Shown: positions 9,776 to 23,912 of the stretch, one piece after another
Layout: each line of letters begins with the position of its first letter
Position numbering within the stretch: position 1 is the first letter of the stretch
From: Styela clava
Taxonomy: Eukaryota; Chordata; Ascidiacea; Stolidobranchia; Styelidae
DNA: 64,000 nt
Direction of reading: 5' to 3'
NCBI RefSeq assembly: GCF_964204865.1
Contig: NC_135260.1
Location: 1,922,001 to 1,986,000 of the forward strand
Notes under the pieces: model-generated
What the model was told of the DNA's origin: nothing
Databases searched by the model: none
What the model saw: the letters and a program-made list of their open reading frames with translations, nothing else
Position numbers and translations under genes: made by a program

Positions 9776-10973
9776 TTCGCTTTTATCAAAAATAAAAGGA
9801 ATGCTGTCTGAACAAAACATAATTTAAAATAAATATGTTATAAAATATTTCAGATTGTCGAGGACTGAATAATAACTAACAGGGGCGAAACGCAACTTTA
9901 CGAATAGTCACTGAGACCCGTCATCGATATTTCGAATGCGTCTTAATAGGTATACTATATATGGCAGAATAATCGGTGCCACTATAGAGTGAGTTAGGAT
10001 ATGGGAAATCGAGATAAGACGGCTTAATTAATCACATGACGGATCACGGCCAATCGCCCGGTTATCAGTCAAGGCGAGTTATTTCATTTCGGAAGCATGG
10101 AATTAATGGTAGCGGAAGCCGTAACTTACCTGCGGTAACATGGACTACCTTACGACGACGAAGGGTCTAAAAACTATCCCTTAATGGAATTCGAACCCAC
10201 GCAGAGTAATCAGAGGTGTGGTAACGAGCGTAAATCTAACACTTAGCACGATGCGCCACACGGTTGAGCATGAGTTTTACCATAGCTTGAAATCTACCTA
10301 TATCTAGTATTACATAGTGCGATCTACGTCAATTCAGTACTTTAGCGCAGGTTCAAAGCCTTCATTTTGCATCCCTAGTAGATATCTCATTAAATTTATT
10401 TAGACTGACTGACTATTAACGTTGATACATTTTTATTAAACCGGACTTAATCGAAAAATTAAACTCTCGCCAAGTTACGGCCGATCACCGAAGTGCCACG
10501 CGCTTGTGAGAGTTTAAATATAACTTTCGATACTGTGTGAGTGCACGTAACCTAGCTTTGAGCACATATAATAAAAACAAGCTTATAAGAAGGACAACTT
10601 TCATATATACTGTCGAACTATCTGGGTTATGTGCAATACAATGGGCATCCGCTTATCAAAAAGCTTTGTCAATAACACGTCAGACCTCAATAACAAACAA
10701 GCGAGTTATATCAGCGACTCGATGCTTGCGTTAAGCCATACACCAGAGATAAAATATCTATGAGGAAAAACATGCAATCAATAAATTACGCATGTAACCA
10801 ATAATAACAAAATTTGACACTGGTAGAAAATGTCGGCGGTAAGCCACTGAGCGAAACAGCGACTGCCTGAGTTTCATTGTTTGTGACTCTACAAACGAAA
10901 CAGTTGCGCTTCGCTTCTCTCTCTCATTAGGCGTTGCCTAAATATAAATGACCGAATATGTCTCGTCGATATC

Positions 10974-11083
10974 GCCTACGATCATACCACGTTGAATACA
11001 CCCGATCTCGGAAGTTAAGCAACGTCGGGCTCGGTTAGTACTTGCATGGGTGACCGGCTGGGAATACCGGGTGCCGTAGGCTT
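10974..11083 (+). rRNA. 5S rRNA variant, 110 nt, G subtype (copy 8)
   Basis: Loop C region deleted; also carries gatcat for gaccat near the 5' end, a C-to-T shared by most G-subtype copies. Followed by linked markers gctatctaaac and acgacatcg, then an L spacer. Confidence 0.9.
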
Positions 11084-11821
11084 TTCGCTTTTATCAAAAA
11101 TAAAAGGAATGCTATCTAAACAAAACATAATTTAAAATAAATATGTTATAAAATATTTCAGATTGTCGAGGACTGAATAATTACTAACAGGGGCGAAACG
11201 CAACTTTACGACATCGATATTTCGAATGCGTCTTAATAGGTATACTATATATGGCAGAATAATCGGTGCTACTATAGAGTGAGTTAGAATATGGGAAATC
11301 GGAATAAGACGGCTTAATTTATCACATGACGGATCACGGCCAATCGCCCGGTTATCAGTCAAGGCGAGTTATTTCATTTCGGAAGCATGGACTTAATGGT
11401 AGCGGAAGCCGTAACTTACCTGCGGTAACATGGACTACCTTACGACGACGAAGGGTCTAAAAACTATCCCTTAATGGAATTCGAACCCACGCAGAGTAAT
11501 CAGAGGTGTGGTAACGAGCGTAAATCTAACACTTAGCACGATGCGCCACACGGTTGAGCATGAGTTTTACCATAGCTTGAAATCTACCTATATCTAGTAT
11601 TACATAGTGCGATCTAGGTCAATTCAGTACTTTAGCGCAGGTTCAAAGCCTTCATTTTGCATCCATAGTAGATATCTCATTAAATTTAGTTATAAAACAT
11701 CATTAAATTGTAAATATCCCAGGATTGGAGTTGGTAACTATTTGAACACCTGAGACAGTATATGAGTAAGCGGAATATGGCGTTAAGCCTCACGCTATAG
11801 TTGTACCAGAAATGTCGGGCT

Positions 11822-11927
11822 TGCAATATAATGTTGAATACGCCCGATCAAGAAATATCAACAACATAGGTCCAATTAGTACTTGAATAATTAGTGATCA
11901 ACGTGTAACATAAAGTGCCCCAGTTAC
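11822..11927 (+). pseudogene. decayed 5S rRNA gene in L unit (relic 2)
   Basis: Same degenerate 5S as at 8632-8737, with only scattered differences, embedded in the L-specific segment. Confidence 0.78.
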
Positions 11928-12855
11928 GACTTTAACAAGTCATGGCGAGAACCACTAACAAGAAATCAAATTTGGCAATATTGCATTATCACTGTTGTCA
12001 CCGTTACCTCAACCTGTTGTGTCTGGAGTCGTTTTCTTCCATTAACACCGGACACCGGAATATCGGGTTGCTTAATATGTCTCAAAGTCCGGCTTTTGTT
12101 AGTATTTCATGTTTAACTTTTTTCTTAGTATGATGTAATGTAAGACTCACACCCTCAAAAGTGACGCTGCTCGATATTATTCACTGGTTTATCGTGTCTT
12201 CATTCACACTGAAATGCATTTTTTATCTTTTACAATTATATTTGTCCGATGTGTACTTTCGGTTTGTGATAAAATAAACTACAGACTGGCTGACTATTAA
12301 CGTTGATACATTTTTATTGAACCGGACTTAATCGAAAAATTAAACTCTCGCCAAGTTACGGGCGATCACCGAAGTGCCACGCGCTTGTGAGAGTTTATAT
12401 ATAACTTTTGATACTGTGTGAGTGCACGCAACCTAGCTTTGAGCACATTATAATGAAAACAAGCTTATAAGAAGGGCAACTTTCATATATACTGTCGAAC
12501 TATCTGGGTTATATGTAATACAATGGGCATCCGCTTATCAAAAAAGCTTTGTCAATAACACGTCAGGCCTCAATAACAAACAAGCGAGTTATATCAGCGA
12601 CTCGATGCTTGCGTTAAGCCATACACCAGAGATAAAATACCTATGAGGAAAAACATGCAATCAATAAATTAACGCATGTAACCAATAATAACAAAATTTG
12701 ACACTGGTAGAAAATGTCGGCGGTAAGCCACTGAGCGAAACAGCGACTGCCTGAGTTTCATTGTTTGTGACTCTACAAACGAAACGGTTGCGCTTCGCTT
12801 CTCTCTCTTTAGGCGTTGCCTAAATATAAATACCCGAATATGGCTCGTCGATATC

Positions 12856-12975
12856 GCCTACGACCATACCACGTTGAATACACCCGATCTCGTTCGATCT
12901 CGGAAGTTAAGCAACGTCGGGCTCGGTTAGTACTTGCATGGGTGACCGGCTGGGAATACCGGGTGCCGTAAGCTT
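12856..12975 (+). rRNA. 5S rRNA, 120 nt, helix I mismatch (copy 9)
   Basis: Full-length, but the 3' end reads gtaagc instead of gtaggc. This replaces a C-G pair of helix I with C-A. First of five copies with this change (also 20566, 28311, 32803, 40548). Confidence 0.93.
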
Positions 12976-14164
12976 TTCGCTTTTATCAAAAATAAAAGGA
13001 ATGCTGTCTGAACAAAACATAATTTAAAATAAATATGTTATAAAATATTTCAGATTGTCGAGGACTGAATAATAACTAACAGGGGCGAAACGCAACTTTA
13101 CGAATAGTCACTGAGACCCGTCATCGATATTTCGAATGCGTCTTAATAGGTATACTATATATGGCAGAATAATCGGTGCCACTATAGAGTGAGTTAGGAT
13201 ATGGGAAATCGAGATAAGACGGCTTAATTAATCACATGACGGATCACGGCCAATCGCCCGGTTATCAGTCATTTCATTTCGGAAGCATGGAATTAATGGT
13301 AGCGGAAGCCGTAACTTACCTGCGGTAACATGGACTACCTTACGACGACGAAGGGTCTAAAAACTATCCTTTAATGGAATTCGAACCCACGCAGAGTAAT
13401 CAGAGGTGTGGTAACGAGCGTAAATCTAACACTTAGCACGATGCGCCACACGGTTGAGCATGAGTTTTACCATAGCTTGAAATCTACCTATATCTAGTAT
13501 TACATAGTGCGATCTACGTCAATTCAGTACTTTAGCGCAGGTTCAAAGCCTTCATTTTGCATCCCTAGTAGATATCTCATTAAATTTAGTTAGACTGACT
13601 GACTATTAACGTTGATACATTTTTATTAAACCGGACTTAATCGAAAAATTAAACTCTCGCCAAGTTACGGCCGATCACCGAAGTGCCACGCGCTTGTGAG
13701 AGTTTATATATAACTTTCGATACTGTGTGAGTGCACGTAACCTAGCTTTGAGCACATATAATAAAAAAAAGCTTATAAGAAGGGCAACTTTCATATATAC
13801 TGTCGAACTATCTGGGTTATGTGCAATACAATGGGCATCCGCTTATCAAAAAGCTTTGTCAATAACACGTCAGACCTCAATAACAAACAAGCGAGTTATA
13901 TCAGCGACTCGATGCTTGCGTTAAGCCATACACCAGAGATAAAATATCTATGAGGAAAAACATGCAATCAATAAATTAACGCATGTAACCAATAATAACA
14001 AAATTTGACACTGGTAGAAAATGTCGGCGGTAAGCCACTGAGCGAAACAGCGACTGCCTGAGTTTCATTGTTTGTGACTCTACAAACGAAACAGTTGCGC
14101 TTCGCTTCTCTCTCTCATTAGGCGTTGCCTAAATATAAATGACCGAATATGTCTCGTCGATATC

Positions 14165-14284
14165 GCCTACGACCATACCACGTTGAATACACCCGATCTC
14201 GTTCGATCTCGGAAGTTAAGCAACGTCGGGCTCGGTTAGTACTTGCATGGGTGACCGGCTGGGAATACCGGGTGCCGTAGGCTT
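14165..14284 (+). rRNA. 5S ribosomal RNA, 120-nt form (copy 10)
   Basis: Full-length with intact helix I and loop C region. Its TATA-like box is followed by gacc, the S-junction flank type. An L spacer follows (1,909 bp). Confidence 0.97.
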
Positions 14285-15040
14285 TTCGCTTTTATCAAAA
14301 ATAAAAGGAATGCTGTCTGAACAAAACATAATTTAAAATAAATATGTTATAAAATATTTCAGATTGTCGAGGACTGAATAATAACTAACAGGGGCGAAAC
14401 GCAACTTTACGAATAGTCACTGAGACCCGTCATCGATATTTCGAATGCGTCTTAATAGGTATACTATATATGGCAGAATAATCGGTGCCACTATAGAGTG
14501 AGTTAGAATATGGGAAATCGGAATAAGACGGCTTAATTAATCACATGACGGATCACGGCCAATCGCCCGGTTATCAGTCAAGGCCAGTTATTTCATTTCG
14601 GAAGCATGGACTTAATGGTAGCGGAAGCCGTAACTTACCTGCGGTAACATGGACTACATTACGACGACGAAGGGTCTAAAAACTATCCCTTAATGGAATT
14701 CGAACCCACGCAGAGTAATCAGAGGTGTGGTAACGAGCGTAAATCTAACACTTAGCACGATGCGCCACACGGTTGAGCATGAGTTTTACCATAGCTTGAA
14801 ATCTACCTATATCTAGTATTACATAGTGCGATCTAGGTCAATTCAGTACTTTAGCGCAGGTTCAAAGCCTTCATTTTGCATCCATAGTAGATATCTCATT
14901 AAATTTATTTATAAAACATCATTAAATTGTAAATATCCCAGGATTGGAGTTGGTAACTATTTGAACACCTGAGACAGTATATGAGTAAGCGAAATATGGC
15001 GTTAGGCCTCACGCTATAGTTGTACCAGAAATGTCGGGCT

Positions 15041-15146
15041 TGCAATATAATGTTGAATACGCCCGATCAAGAAATATCAACAACATAGGTCCAATTAGTA
15101 CTTGAATAATTAGTGATCAACGTGTAACATAAAGTGCCCCAGTTAC
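15041..15146 (+). pseudogene. decayed 5S rRNA gene in L unit (relic 3)
   Basis: Same relic as at 8632-8737; retains the exact ttagtacttg core and the cgcccgatc block, lacks the loop C stretch. Confidence 0.78.
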
Positions 15147-16073
15147 GACTTTAACAAGTCATGGCGAGAACCACTAACAAGAGATCAAATTTGGCAATAT
15201 TGCATTATCACTGTTGTCACCGTTACCTCAACCTGTTGTGTCTGGAGTCGTTTTCTTCCATTAACACCGGACACCGGAATATCGGGTTGCTTAATATGTC
15301 TCAAAGTCCGGCTTTTGTTAGTATTTCATGTTTAACTTTTTTCTTAGTATGATGTAATGTGAGACTCACTCCCTCAAAAGTGACGCTGCTCGATATTATT
15401 CACTGGTTTATCGTGTCTTCATTCACACTGAAATGCATTTTTTATCTTTTACAATTATATTTGTCCGATGTGTACTTTCGGTTTGTGATAAAATAAACTA
15501 CAGACTGGCTGACTATTAACGTTGATACATTTTTATTGAACCGGACTTAATCGAAAAATTAAACTCTCGCCAAGTTACGGGCGATCACCGAAGTGCCACG
15601 CGCTTGTGAGAGTTTATATATAACTTTTGATACTGTGTGAGTGCACGCAACCTAGCTTTGAGCACATTATAATAAAAACAAGCTTATAAGAAGGGCAACT
15701 TTCATATATACTGTCGAACTATCTGGGTTATATGTAATACAATGGGCATCCGCTTATCAAAAAAGCTTTGTCAATAACACGTCAGGCCTCAATAACAAAC
15801 AAGCGAGTCATATCAGCGACTCATGCTTGCGTTAAGCCATACACCAGAGATAAAATACCTATGAGGAAAAACATGCAATCAATAAATTAACGCATGTAAC
15901 CAATAATAACAAAATTTGACACTGGTAGAAAATGTCGGCGGTAAGCCACTGAGCGAAACAGCGACTGCCTGAGTTTCATTGTTTGTGACTCTACAAACGA
16001 AACGGTTGCGCTTCGCTTCTCTCTCTTTAGGCGTTGCCTAAATATAAATACCCGAATATGGCTCGTCGATATC

Positions 16074-16193
16074 GCCTACGACCATACCACGTTGAATACA
16101 CCCGATCTCGTTCGATCTCGGAAGTTAAGCAACGTCGGGCTCGGTTAGTACTTGCATGGGTGACCGGCTGGGAATACCGGGTGCCGTAGGCTT
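16074..16193 (+). rRNA. 5S ribosomal RNA, 120-nt form (copy 11)
   Basis: Full-length with normal gtaggc end. The matching gene one higher-order repeat later (28311) has gtaagc, so the exact 12,237-bp repeat begins after this gene. S spacer follows (1,319 bp). Confidence 0.97.
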
Positions 16194-17392
16194 TTCGCTT
16201 TTATCAAAAATAAAAGGAATGCTGTCTGAACAAAACATAATTTAAAATAAATATGTTATAAAATATTTCAGATTGTTGAGGACTGAATAATAACTAACAG
16301 GGGCGAAACGCAACTTTACGAATAGTCACTGAGACCCGTCATCGATATTTCGAATGCGTCTTAATAGGTATACTATATATGGCAGAATAATCGGTGCCAC
16401 TATAGAGTGAGTTAGGATATGGGAAATCGAGATAAGACGGCTTAATTAATCACATGACGGATCACGGCCAATCGCCCGGTTATCAGTCAAGACGAGTTAT
16501 TTCATTTCGGAAGCATGGAATTAATGGTAGCGGAAGCCGTAACTTACCTGCGGTAACATGGACTACCTTACGACGACGAAGGGTCTAAAAACTATCCCTT
16601 AATGGAATTCGAACCCACGCAGAGTAATCAGAGGTGTGGTAACGAGCGTAAATCTAACACTTAGCACGATGCGCCACACGGTTGAGCATGAGTTTTACCA
16701 TAGCTTGAAATCTACCTATATCTAGTATTACATAGTGCGATCTACGTCAATTCAGTACTTTAGCGCAGGTTCAAAGCCTTCATTTTGCATCCCTAGTAGA
16801 TATCTCATTAAATTTATTTAGACTGACTGACTATTAACGTTGATACATTTTTATTAAACCGGACTTAATCGAAAAATTAAACTCTCGCCAAGTTACGGCC
16901 GATCACCGAAGTGCCACGCGCTTGTGAGAGTTTAAATATAACTTTCGATACTGTGTGAGTGCACGTAACCTAGCTTTGAGCACATATAATAAAAACAAGC
17001 TTATAAGAAGGGCAACTTTCATATATACTGTCGAACTATCTGGGTTATGTGCAATACAATGGGCATCCGCTTATCAAAAAGCTTTGTCAATAACACGTCA
17101 GACCTCAATAACAAACAAGCGAGTTATATCAGCGACTCGATGCTTGCGTTAAGCCATACACCAGAGATAAAATATCTATGAGGAAAAACATGCAATCAAT
17201 AAATTAACGCATGTAACCAATAATAACAAAATTTGACACTGGTAGAAAATGTCGGCGGTAAGCCACTGAGCGAAACAGCGACTGCCTGAGTTTCATTGTT
17301 TGTGACTCTACAAACGAAACAGTTGCGCTTCGCTTCTCTCTCTCATTAGGCGTTGCCTAAATATAAATGACCGAATATGTCTCGTCGATATC

Positions 17393-17502
17393 GCCTACGA
17401 TCATACCACGTTGAATACACCCGATCTCGGAAGTTAAGCAACGTCGGGCTCGGTTAGTACTTGCATGGGTGACCGGCTGGGAATACCGGGTGCCGTAGGC
17501 TT
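17393..17502 (+). rRNA. 5S rRNA variant, 110 nt, G subtype (copy 12)
   Basis: Loop C region deleted, gatcat change present, followed by linked spacer markers and gcgaagcgc for gcgaaacgc. S spacer of the short 1,291-bp class follows. Confidence 0.9.
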
Positions 17503-18683
17503 TTCGCTTTTATCAAAAATAAAAGGAATGCTATCTAAACAAAACATAATTTAAAATAAATATGTTATAAAATATTTCAGATTGTCGAGGACTGAATAAT
17601 TACTAACAGGGGCGAAGCGCAACTTTACGACATCGATATTTCGAATGCGTCTTAATAGGTATACTATATATGGCAGAATAATCGGTGCTACTATAGAGTG
17701 AGTTAGAATATGGGAAATCGGAATAAGACGGCTTAATTAATCACATGACGGATCACGGCCAATCGCCCGGTTATCAGTCAAGGCGAGTTATTTCATTTCG
17801 GAAGCATGGACTTAATGGTAGCGGAAGCCGTAACTTACCTGCGGTAACATGGACTACCTTACGACGACGAAGGGTCTAAAAACTATCCCTTAATGGAATT
17901 CGAACCCACGCAGAGTAATCAGAGGTGTGGTAACGAGCGTAAATCTAACACTTAGCACGATGCGCCACACGGTTGAGCATGAGTTTTACCATAGCTTGAA
18001 ATCTACCTATATCTAGTATTACATAGTGCGATCTACGTCAATTCAGTACTTTAGCGCAGGTTCAAAGCCTTCATTTTGCATCCCTAGTAGATATCTCATT
18101 AAATTTAGTTAGACTGACTGACTATTAACGTTGATACATTTTTATTAAACCGGACTTAATCGAAAAATTAAACTCTCGCCAAGTTACGGCCGATCACCGA
18201 AGTGCCACGCGCTTGTGAGAGTTTATATATAACTTTCGATACTGTGTGAGTGCACGTAACCTAGCTTTGAGCACATATAATAAAAAAAAGCTTATAAGAA
18301 GGGCAACTTTCATATATACTGTCGAACTATCTGGGTTATGTGCAATACAATGGGCATCCGCTTATCAAAAAGCTTTGTCAATAACACGTCAGACCTCAAT
18401 AACAAACAAGCGAGTTATATCAGCGACTCGATGCTTGCGTTAAGCCATACACCAGAGATAAAATATCTATGAGGAAAAACATGCAATCAATAAATTAACG
18501 CATGTAACCAATAATAACAAAATTTGACACTGGTAGAAAATGTCGGCGGTAAGCCACTGAGCGAAACAGCGACTGCCTGAGTTTCATTGTTTGTGACTCT
18601 ACAAACGAAACAGTTGCGCTTCGCTTCTCTCTCTCATTAGGCGTTGCCTAAATATAAATGACCGAATATGTCTCGTCGATATC

Positions 18684-18793
18684 GCCTACGATCATACCAC
18701 GTTGAATACACCCGATCTCGGAAGTTAAGCAACGTCGGGCTCGGTTAGTACTTGCATGGGTGACCGGCTGGGAATACCGGGTGCCGTAGGCTT
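18684..18793 (+). rRNA. 5S rRNA variant, 110 nt, G subtype (copy 13)
   Basis: Same allele as the preceding copy; two successive G-subtype genes here and at 29630/30921 are a signature of the 12.2-kb repeat. L spacer follows (1,882 bp). Confidence 0.9.
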
Positions 18794-19531
18794 TTCGCTT
18801 TTATCAAAAATAAAAGGAATGCTATCTAAACAAAACATAATTTAAAATAAATATGTTATAAAATATTTCAGATTGTCGAGGACTGAATAATTACTAACAG
18901 GGGCGAAGCGCAACTTTACGACATCGATATTTCGAATGCGTCTTAATAGGTATACTATATATGGCAGAATAATCGGTGCTACTATAGAGTGAGTTAGAAT
19001 ATGGGAAATCGGAATAAGACGGCTTAATTAATCACATGACGGATCACGGCCAATCGCCCGGTTATCAGTCAAGGCGAGTTATTTCATTTCGGAAGCATGG
19101 ACTTAATGGTAGCGGAAGCCGTAACTTACCTGCGGTAACATGGACTACCTTACGACGACGAAGGGTCTAAAAACTATCCCTTAATGGAATTCGAACCCAC
19201 GCAGAGTAATCAGAGGTGTGGTAACGAGCGTAAATCTAACACTTAGCACGATGCGCCACACGGTTGAGCATGAGTTTTACCATAGCTTGAAATCTACCTA
19301 TATCTAGTATTACATAGTGCGATCTAGGTCAATTCAGTACTTTAGCGCAGGTTCAAAGTCTTCATTTTGCATCCATAGTAGATATCTCATTAAATTTAGT
19401 TATAAAACATCATTAAATTGTAAATATCCCAGGATTGGAGTTGGTAACTATTTGAACACCTGAGACAGTATATGAGTAAGCGAAATATGGCGTTAGGCCT
19501 CACGCTATAGTTGTACCAGAAATGTCGGGCT

Positions 19532-19637
19532 TGCAATATAATGTTGAATACGCCCGATCAAGAAATATCAACAACATAGGTCCAATTAGTACTTGAATAA
19601 TTAGTGATCAACGTGTAACATAAAGTGCCCCAGTTAC
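19532..19637 (+). pseudogene. decayed 5S rRNA gene in L unit (relic 4)
   Basis: Same relic; its L segment carries private changes (agaccaaat downstream) shared only with the relic at 31769. Confidence 0.78.
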
Positions 19638-20565
19638 GACTTTAACAAGTCATGGCGAGAACCACTAACAAGAGACCAAATTTGGCAATATTGCATTATC
19701 ACTGTTGTCACCGTTACCTCAACCTGTTGTGTCTGGAGTCGTTTTCTTCCATTAACACCGGACACCGGAATATCGGGTTGCTTAATATGTCTCAAAGTCC
19801 GGCTTTTGTTAGTATTTCATGTTTAACTTTTTTCTCAGTATGATGTAATGTAAGACTCACTCCCTCAAAAGTGACGCTGCTCGATATTATTCACTGGTTT
19901 ATCGTGTCTTCATTCACACTGAAATGCGTTTTTTATCTTTTACAATTATATTTGTCCGATGTGTACTTTCGGTTTGTGATAAAATAAACTACAGACTGGC
20001 TGACTATTAACGTTGATACATTTTTATTGAACCGGACTTAATCGAAAAATTAAACTCTCGCCAAGTTACGGGCGATCACCGAAGTGCCACGCGCTTGTGA
20101 GAGTTTATATATAACTTTTGATACTGTGTGAGTGCACGCAACCTAGCTTTGAGCACATTATAATAAAAACAAGCTTATAAGAAGGGCAACTTTCATATAT
20201 ACTGTCGAACTATCTGGGTTATATGTAATACAATGGGCATCCGCTTATCAAAAAAGCTTTGTCAATAACACGTCAGGCCTCAATAACAAACAAGCGAGTT
20301 ATATCAGCGACTCGATGCTTGCGTTAAGCCATACACCAGAGATAAAATACCTATGAGGAAAAACATGCAATCAATAAATTAACGCATGTAACCAATAATA
20401 ACAAAATTTGACACTGGTAGAATATGTCGGCGGTAAGCCACTGAGCGAAACAGCGACTGCCTGAGTTTCATTGTTTGTGACTCTACAAACGAAACGGTTG
20501 CGCTTCGCTTCTCTCTCTTTAGGCGTTGCCTAAATATAAATACCCGAATATGGCTCGTCGATATC

Positions 20566-20685
20566 GCCTACGACCATACCACGTTGAATACACCCGATCT
20601 CGTTCGATCTCGGAAGTTAAGCAACGTCGGGCTCGGTTAGTACTTGCATGGGTGACCGGCTGGGAATACCGGGTGCCGTAAGCTT
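20566..20685 (+). rRNA. 5S rRNA, 120 nt, helix I mismatch (copy 14)
   Basis: Full-length with gtaagc 3' end (C-A mismatch in helix I). S spacer follows (1,319 bp). Confidence 0.93.
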
Positions 20686-21884
20686 TTCGCTTTTATCAAA
20701 AATAAAAGGAATGCTGTCTGAACAAAACATAATTTAAAATAAATATGTTATAAAATATTTCAGATTGTCGAGGACTGAATAATAACTAACAGGGGCGAAA
20801 CGCAACTTTACGAATAGTCACTGAGACCCGTCATCGATATTTCGAATGCGTCTTAATAGGTATACTATATATGGCAGAATAATCGGTGCCACTATAGAGT
20901 GAGTTAGGATATGGGAAATCGAGATAAGACGGCTTAATTAATCACATGACGGATCACGGCCAATCGCCCGGTTATCAGTCAAGGCGAGTTATTTCATTTC
21001 GGAAGCATGGAATTAATGGTAGCGGAAGCCGTAACTTACCTGCGGTAACATGGACTACCTTACGACGACGAAGGGTCTAAAAACTATCCTTTAATGGAAT
21101 TCGAACCCACGCAGAGTAATCAGAGGTGTGGTAACGAGCGTAAATCTAACACTTAGCACGATGCGCCACACGGTTGAGCATGAGTTTTACCATAGCTTGA
21201 AATCTACCTATATCTAGTATTACATAGTGCGATCTACGTCAATTCAGTACTTTAGCGCAGGTTCAAAGCCTTCATTTTGCATCCCTAGTAGATATCTCAT
21301 TAAATTTAGTTAGACTGACTGACTATTAACGTTGATACATTTTTATTAAACCGGACTTAATCGAAAAATTAAACTCTCGCCAAGTTACGGCCGATCACCG
21401 AAGTGCCACGCGCTTGTGAGAGTTTATATATAACTTTCGATACTGTGTGAGTGCACGTAACCTAGCTTTGAGCACATATAATAAAAAAAAGCTTATAAGA
21501 AGGGCAACTTTCATATATACTGTCGAACTATCTGGGTTATGTGCAATACAATGGGCATCCGCTTATCAAAAAGCTTTGTCAATAACACGTCAGACCTCAA
21601 TAACAAACAAGCGAGTTATATCAGCGACTCGATGCTTGCTTTAAGCCATACACCAGAGATAGAATATCTATGAGGAAAAACATGCAATCAATAAATTAAC
21701 GCATGTAACCAATAATAACAAAATTTGACACTGGTAGAAAATGTCGGCGGTAAGCCACTGAGCGAAACAGCGACTGCCTGAGTTTCATTGTTTGTGACTC
21801 TACAAACGAAACAGTTGCGCTTCGCTTCTCTCTCTCATTAGGCGTTGCCTAAATATAAATGACCGAATATGTCTCGTCGATATC

Positions 21885-22004
21885 GCCTACGACCATACCA
21901 CGTTGAATACACCCGATCTCGTTCGATCTCGGAAGTTAAGCAACGTCGGGCTCGGTTAGTACTTGCATGGGTGACCGGCTGGGAATACCGGGTGCCGTAG
22001 GCTT
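21885..22004 (+). rRNA. 5S ribosomal RNA, 120-nt form (copy 15)
   Basis: Full-length and intact. The second downstream T run has lost one T (cgctttatc), a mark shared with copies at 34122 and 41867. L spacer follows (1,908 bp). Confidence 0.97.
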
Positions 22005-22759
22005 TTCGCTTTATCAAAAATAAAAGGAATGCTGTCTGAACAAAACATAATTTAAAATAAATATGTTATAAAATATTTCAGATTGTCGAGGACTGAATAA
22101 TAACTAACAGGGGCGAAACGCAACTTTACGAATAGTCACTGAGACCCGTCATCGATATTTCGAATGCGTCTTAATAGGTATACTATATATGGCAGAATAA
22201 TCGGTGCCACTATAGAGTGAGTTAGAATATGGGAAATCGGAATAAGACGGCTTAATTAATCACATGACGGATCACGGCCAATCGCCCGGTTATCAGTCAA
22301 GGCCAGTTATTTCATTTCGGAAGCATGGACTTAATGGTAGCGGAAGCCGTAACTTACCTGCGGTAACATGGACTACCTTACGACGACGAAGGGTCTAAAA
22401 ACTATCCCTTAATGGAATTCGAACCCACGCAGAGTAATCAGAGGTGTGGTAACGAGCGTAAATCTAACACTTAGCACGATGCGCCACACGGTTGAGCATG
22501 AGTTTTACCATAGCTTGAAATCTACCTATATCTAGTATTACATAGTGCGATCTAGGTCAATTCAGTACTTTAGCGCAGGTTCAAAGCCTTCATTTTGCAT
22601 CCATAGTAGATATCTCATTAAATTTAGTTATAAAACATCATTAAATTGTAAATATCCCAGGATTGGAGTTGGTAACTATTTGAACACCTGAGACAGTATA
22701 TGAGTAAGCGAAATATGGCGTTAGGCCTCACGCTATAGTTGTACCAGAAATGTCGGGCT

Positions 22760-22865
22760 TGCAATATAATGTTGAATACGCCCGATCAAGAAATATCAAC
22801 AACATAGGTCCAATTAGTACTTGAATAATTAGTGATCAACGTGTAACATAAAGTGCCCCAGTTAC
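22760..22865 (+). pseudogene. decayed 5S rRNA gene in L unit (relic 5)
   Basis: Same relic as at 8632-8737, within the L segment between the genes at 21885 and 23793. Confidence 0.78.
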
Positions 22866-23792
22866 GACTTTAACAAGTCATGGCGAGAACCACTAACAAG
22901 AGATCAAATTTGGCAATATTGCATTATCACTGTTGTCACCGTTACCTCAACCTGTTGTGTCTGGAGTCGTTTTCTTCCATTAACACCGGACACCGGAATA
23001 TCGGGTTGCTTAATATGTCTCAAAGTCCGGCTTTTGTTAGTATTTCATGTTTAACTTTTTTCTTAGTATGATGTAATGTGAGACTCACTCCCTCAAAAGT
23101 GACGCTGCTCGATATTATTCACTGGTTTATCGTGTCTTCATTCACACTGAAATGCATTTTTTATCTTTTACAATTATATTTGTCCGATGTGTACTTTCGG
23201 TTTGTGATAAAATAAACTACAGACTGGCTGACTATTAACGTTGATACATTTTTATTGAACCGGACTTAATCGAAAAATTAAACTCTCGCCAAGTTACGGG
23301 CGATCACCGAAGTGCCACGCGCTTGTGAGAGTTTATATATAACTTTTGATACTGTGTGAGTGCACGCAACCTAGCTTTGAGCACATTATAATAAAAACAA
23401 GCTTATAAGAAGGGCAACTTTCATATATACTGTCGAACTATCTGGGTTATATGTAATACAATGGGCATCCGCTTATCAAAAAAGCTTTGTCAATAACACG
23501 TCAGGCCTCAATAACAAACAAGCGAGTTATATCAGCGACTCATGCTTGCGTTAAGCCATACACCAGAGATAAAATACCTATGAGGAAAAACATGCAATCA
23601 ATAAATTAACGCATGTAACCAATAATAACAAAATTTGACACTGGTAGAAAATGTCGGCGGTAAGCCACTGAGCGAAACAGCGACTGCCTGAGTTTCATTG
23701 TTTGTGACTCTACAAACGAAACGGTTGCGCTTCGCTTCTCTCTCTTTAGGCGTTGCCTAAATATAAATACCCGAATATGGCTCGTCGATATC

Positions 23793-23912
23793 GCCTACGA
23801 CCATACCACGTTGAATACACCCGATCTCGTTCGATCTCGGAAGTTAAGCAACGTCGGGCTCGGTTAGTACTTGCATGGGTGACCGGCTGGGAATACCGGG
23901 TGCCGTAGGCTT
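23793..23912 (+). rRNA. 5S ribosomal RNA, 120-nt form (copy 16)
   Basis: Full-length, intact helix I. Downstream spacer has gattgttgagg and taacttagctgcgg, marks of one sub-lineage (also after 25110, 36030, 37347, 43775). S spacer, 1,317 bp. Confidence 0.97.
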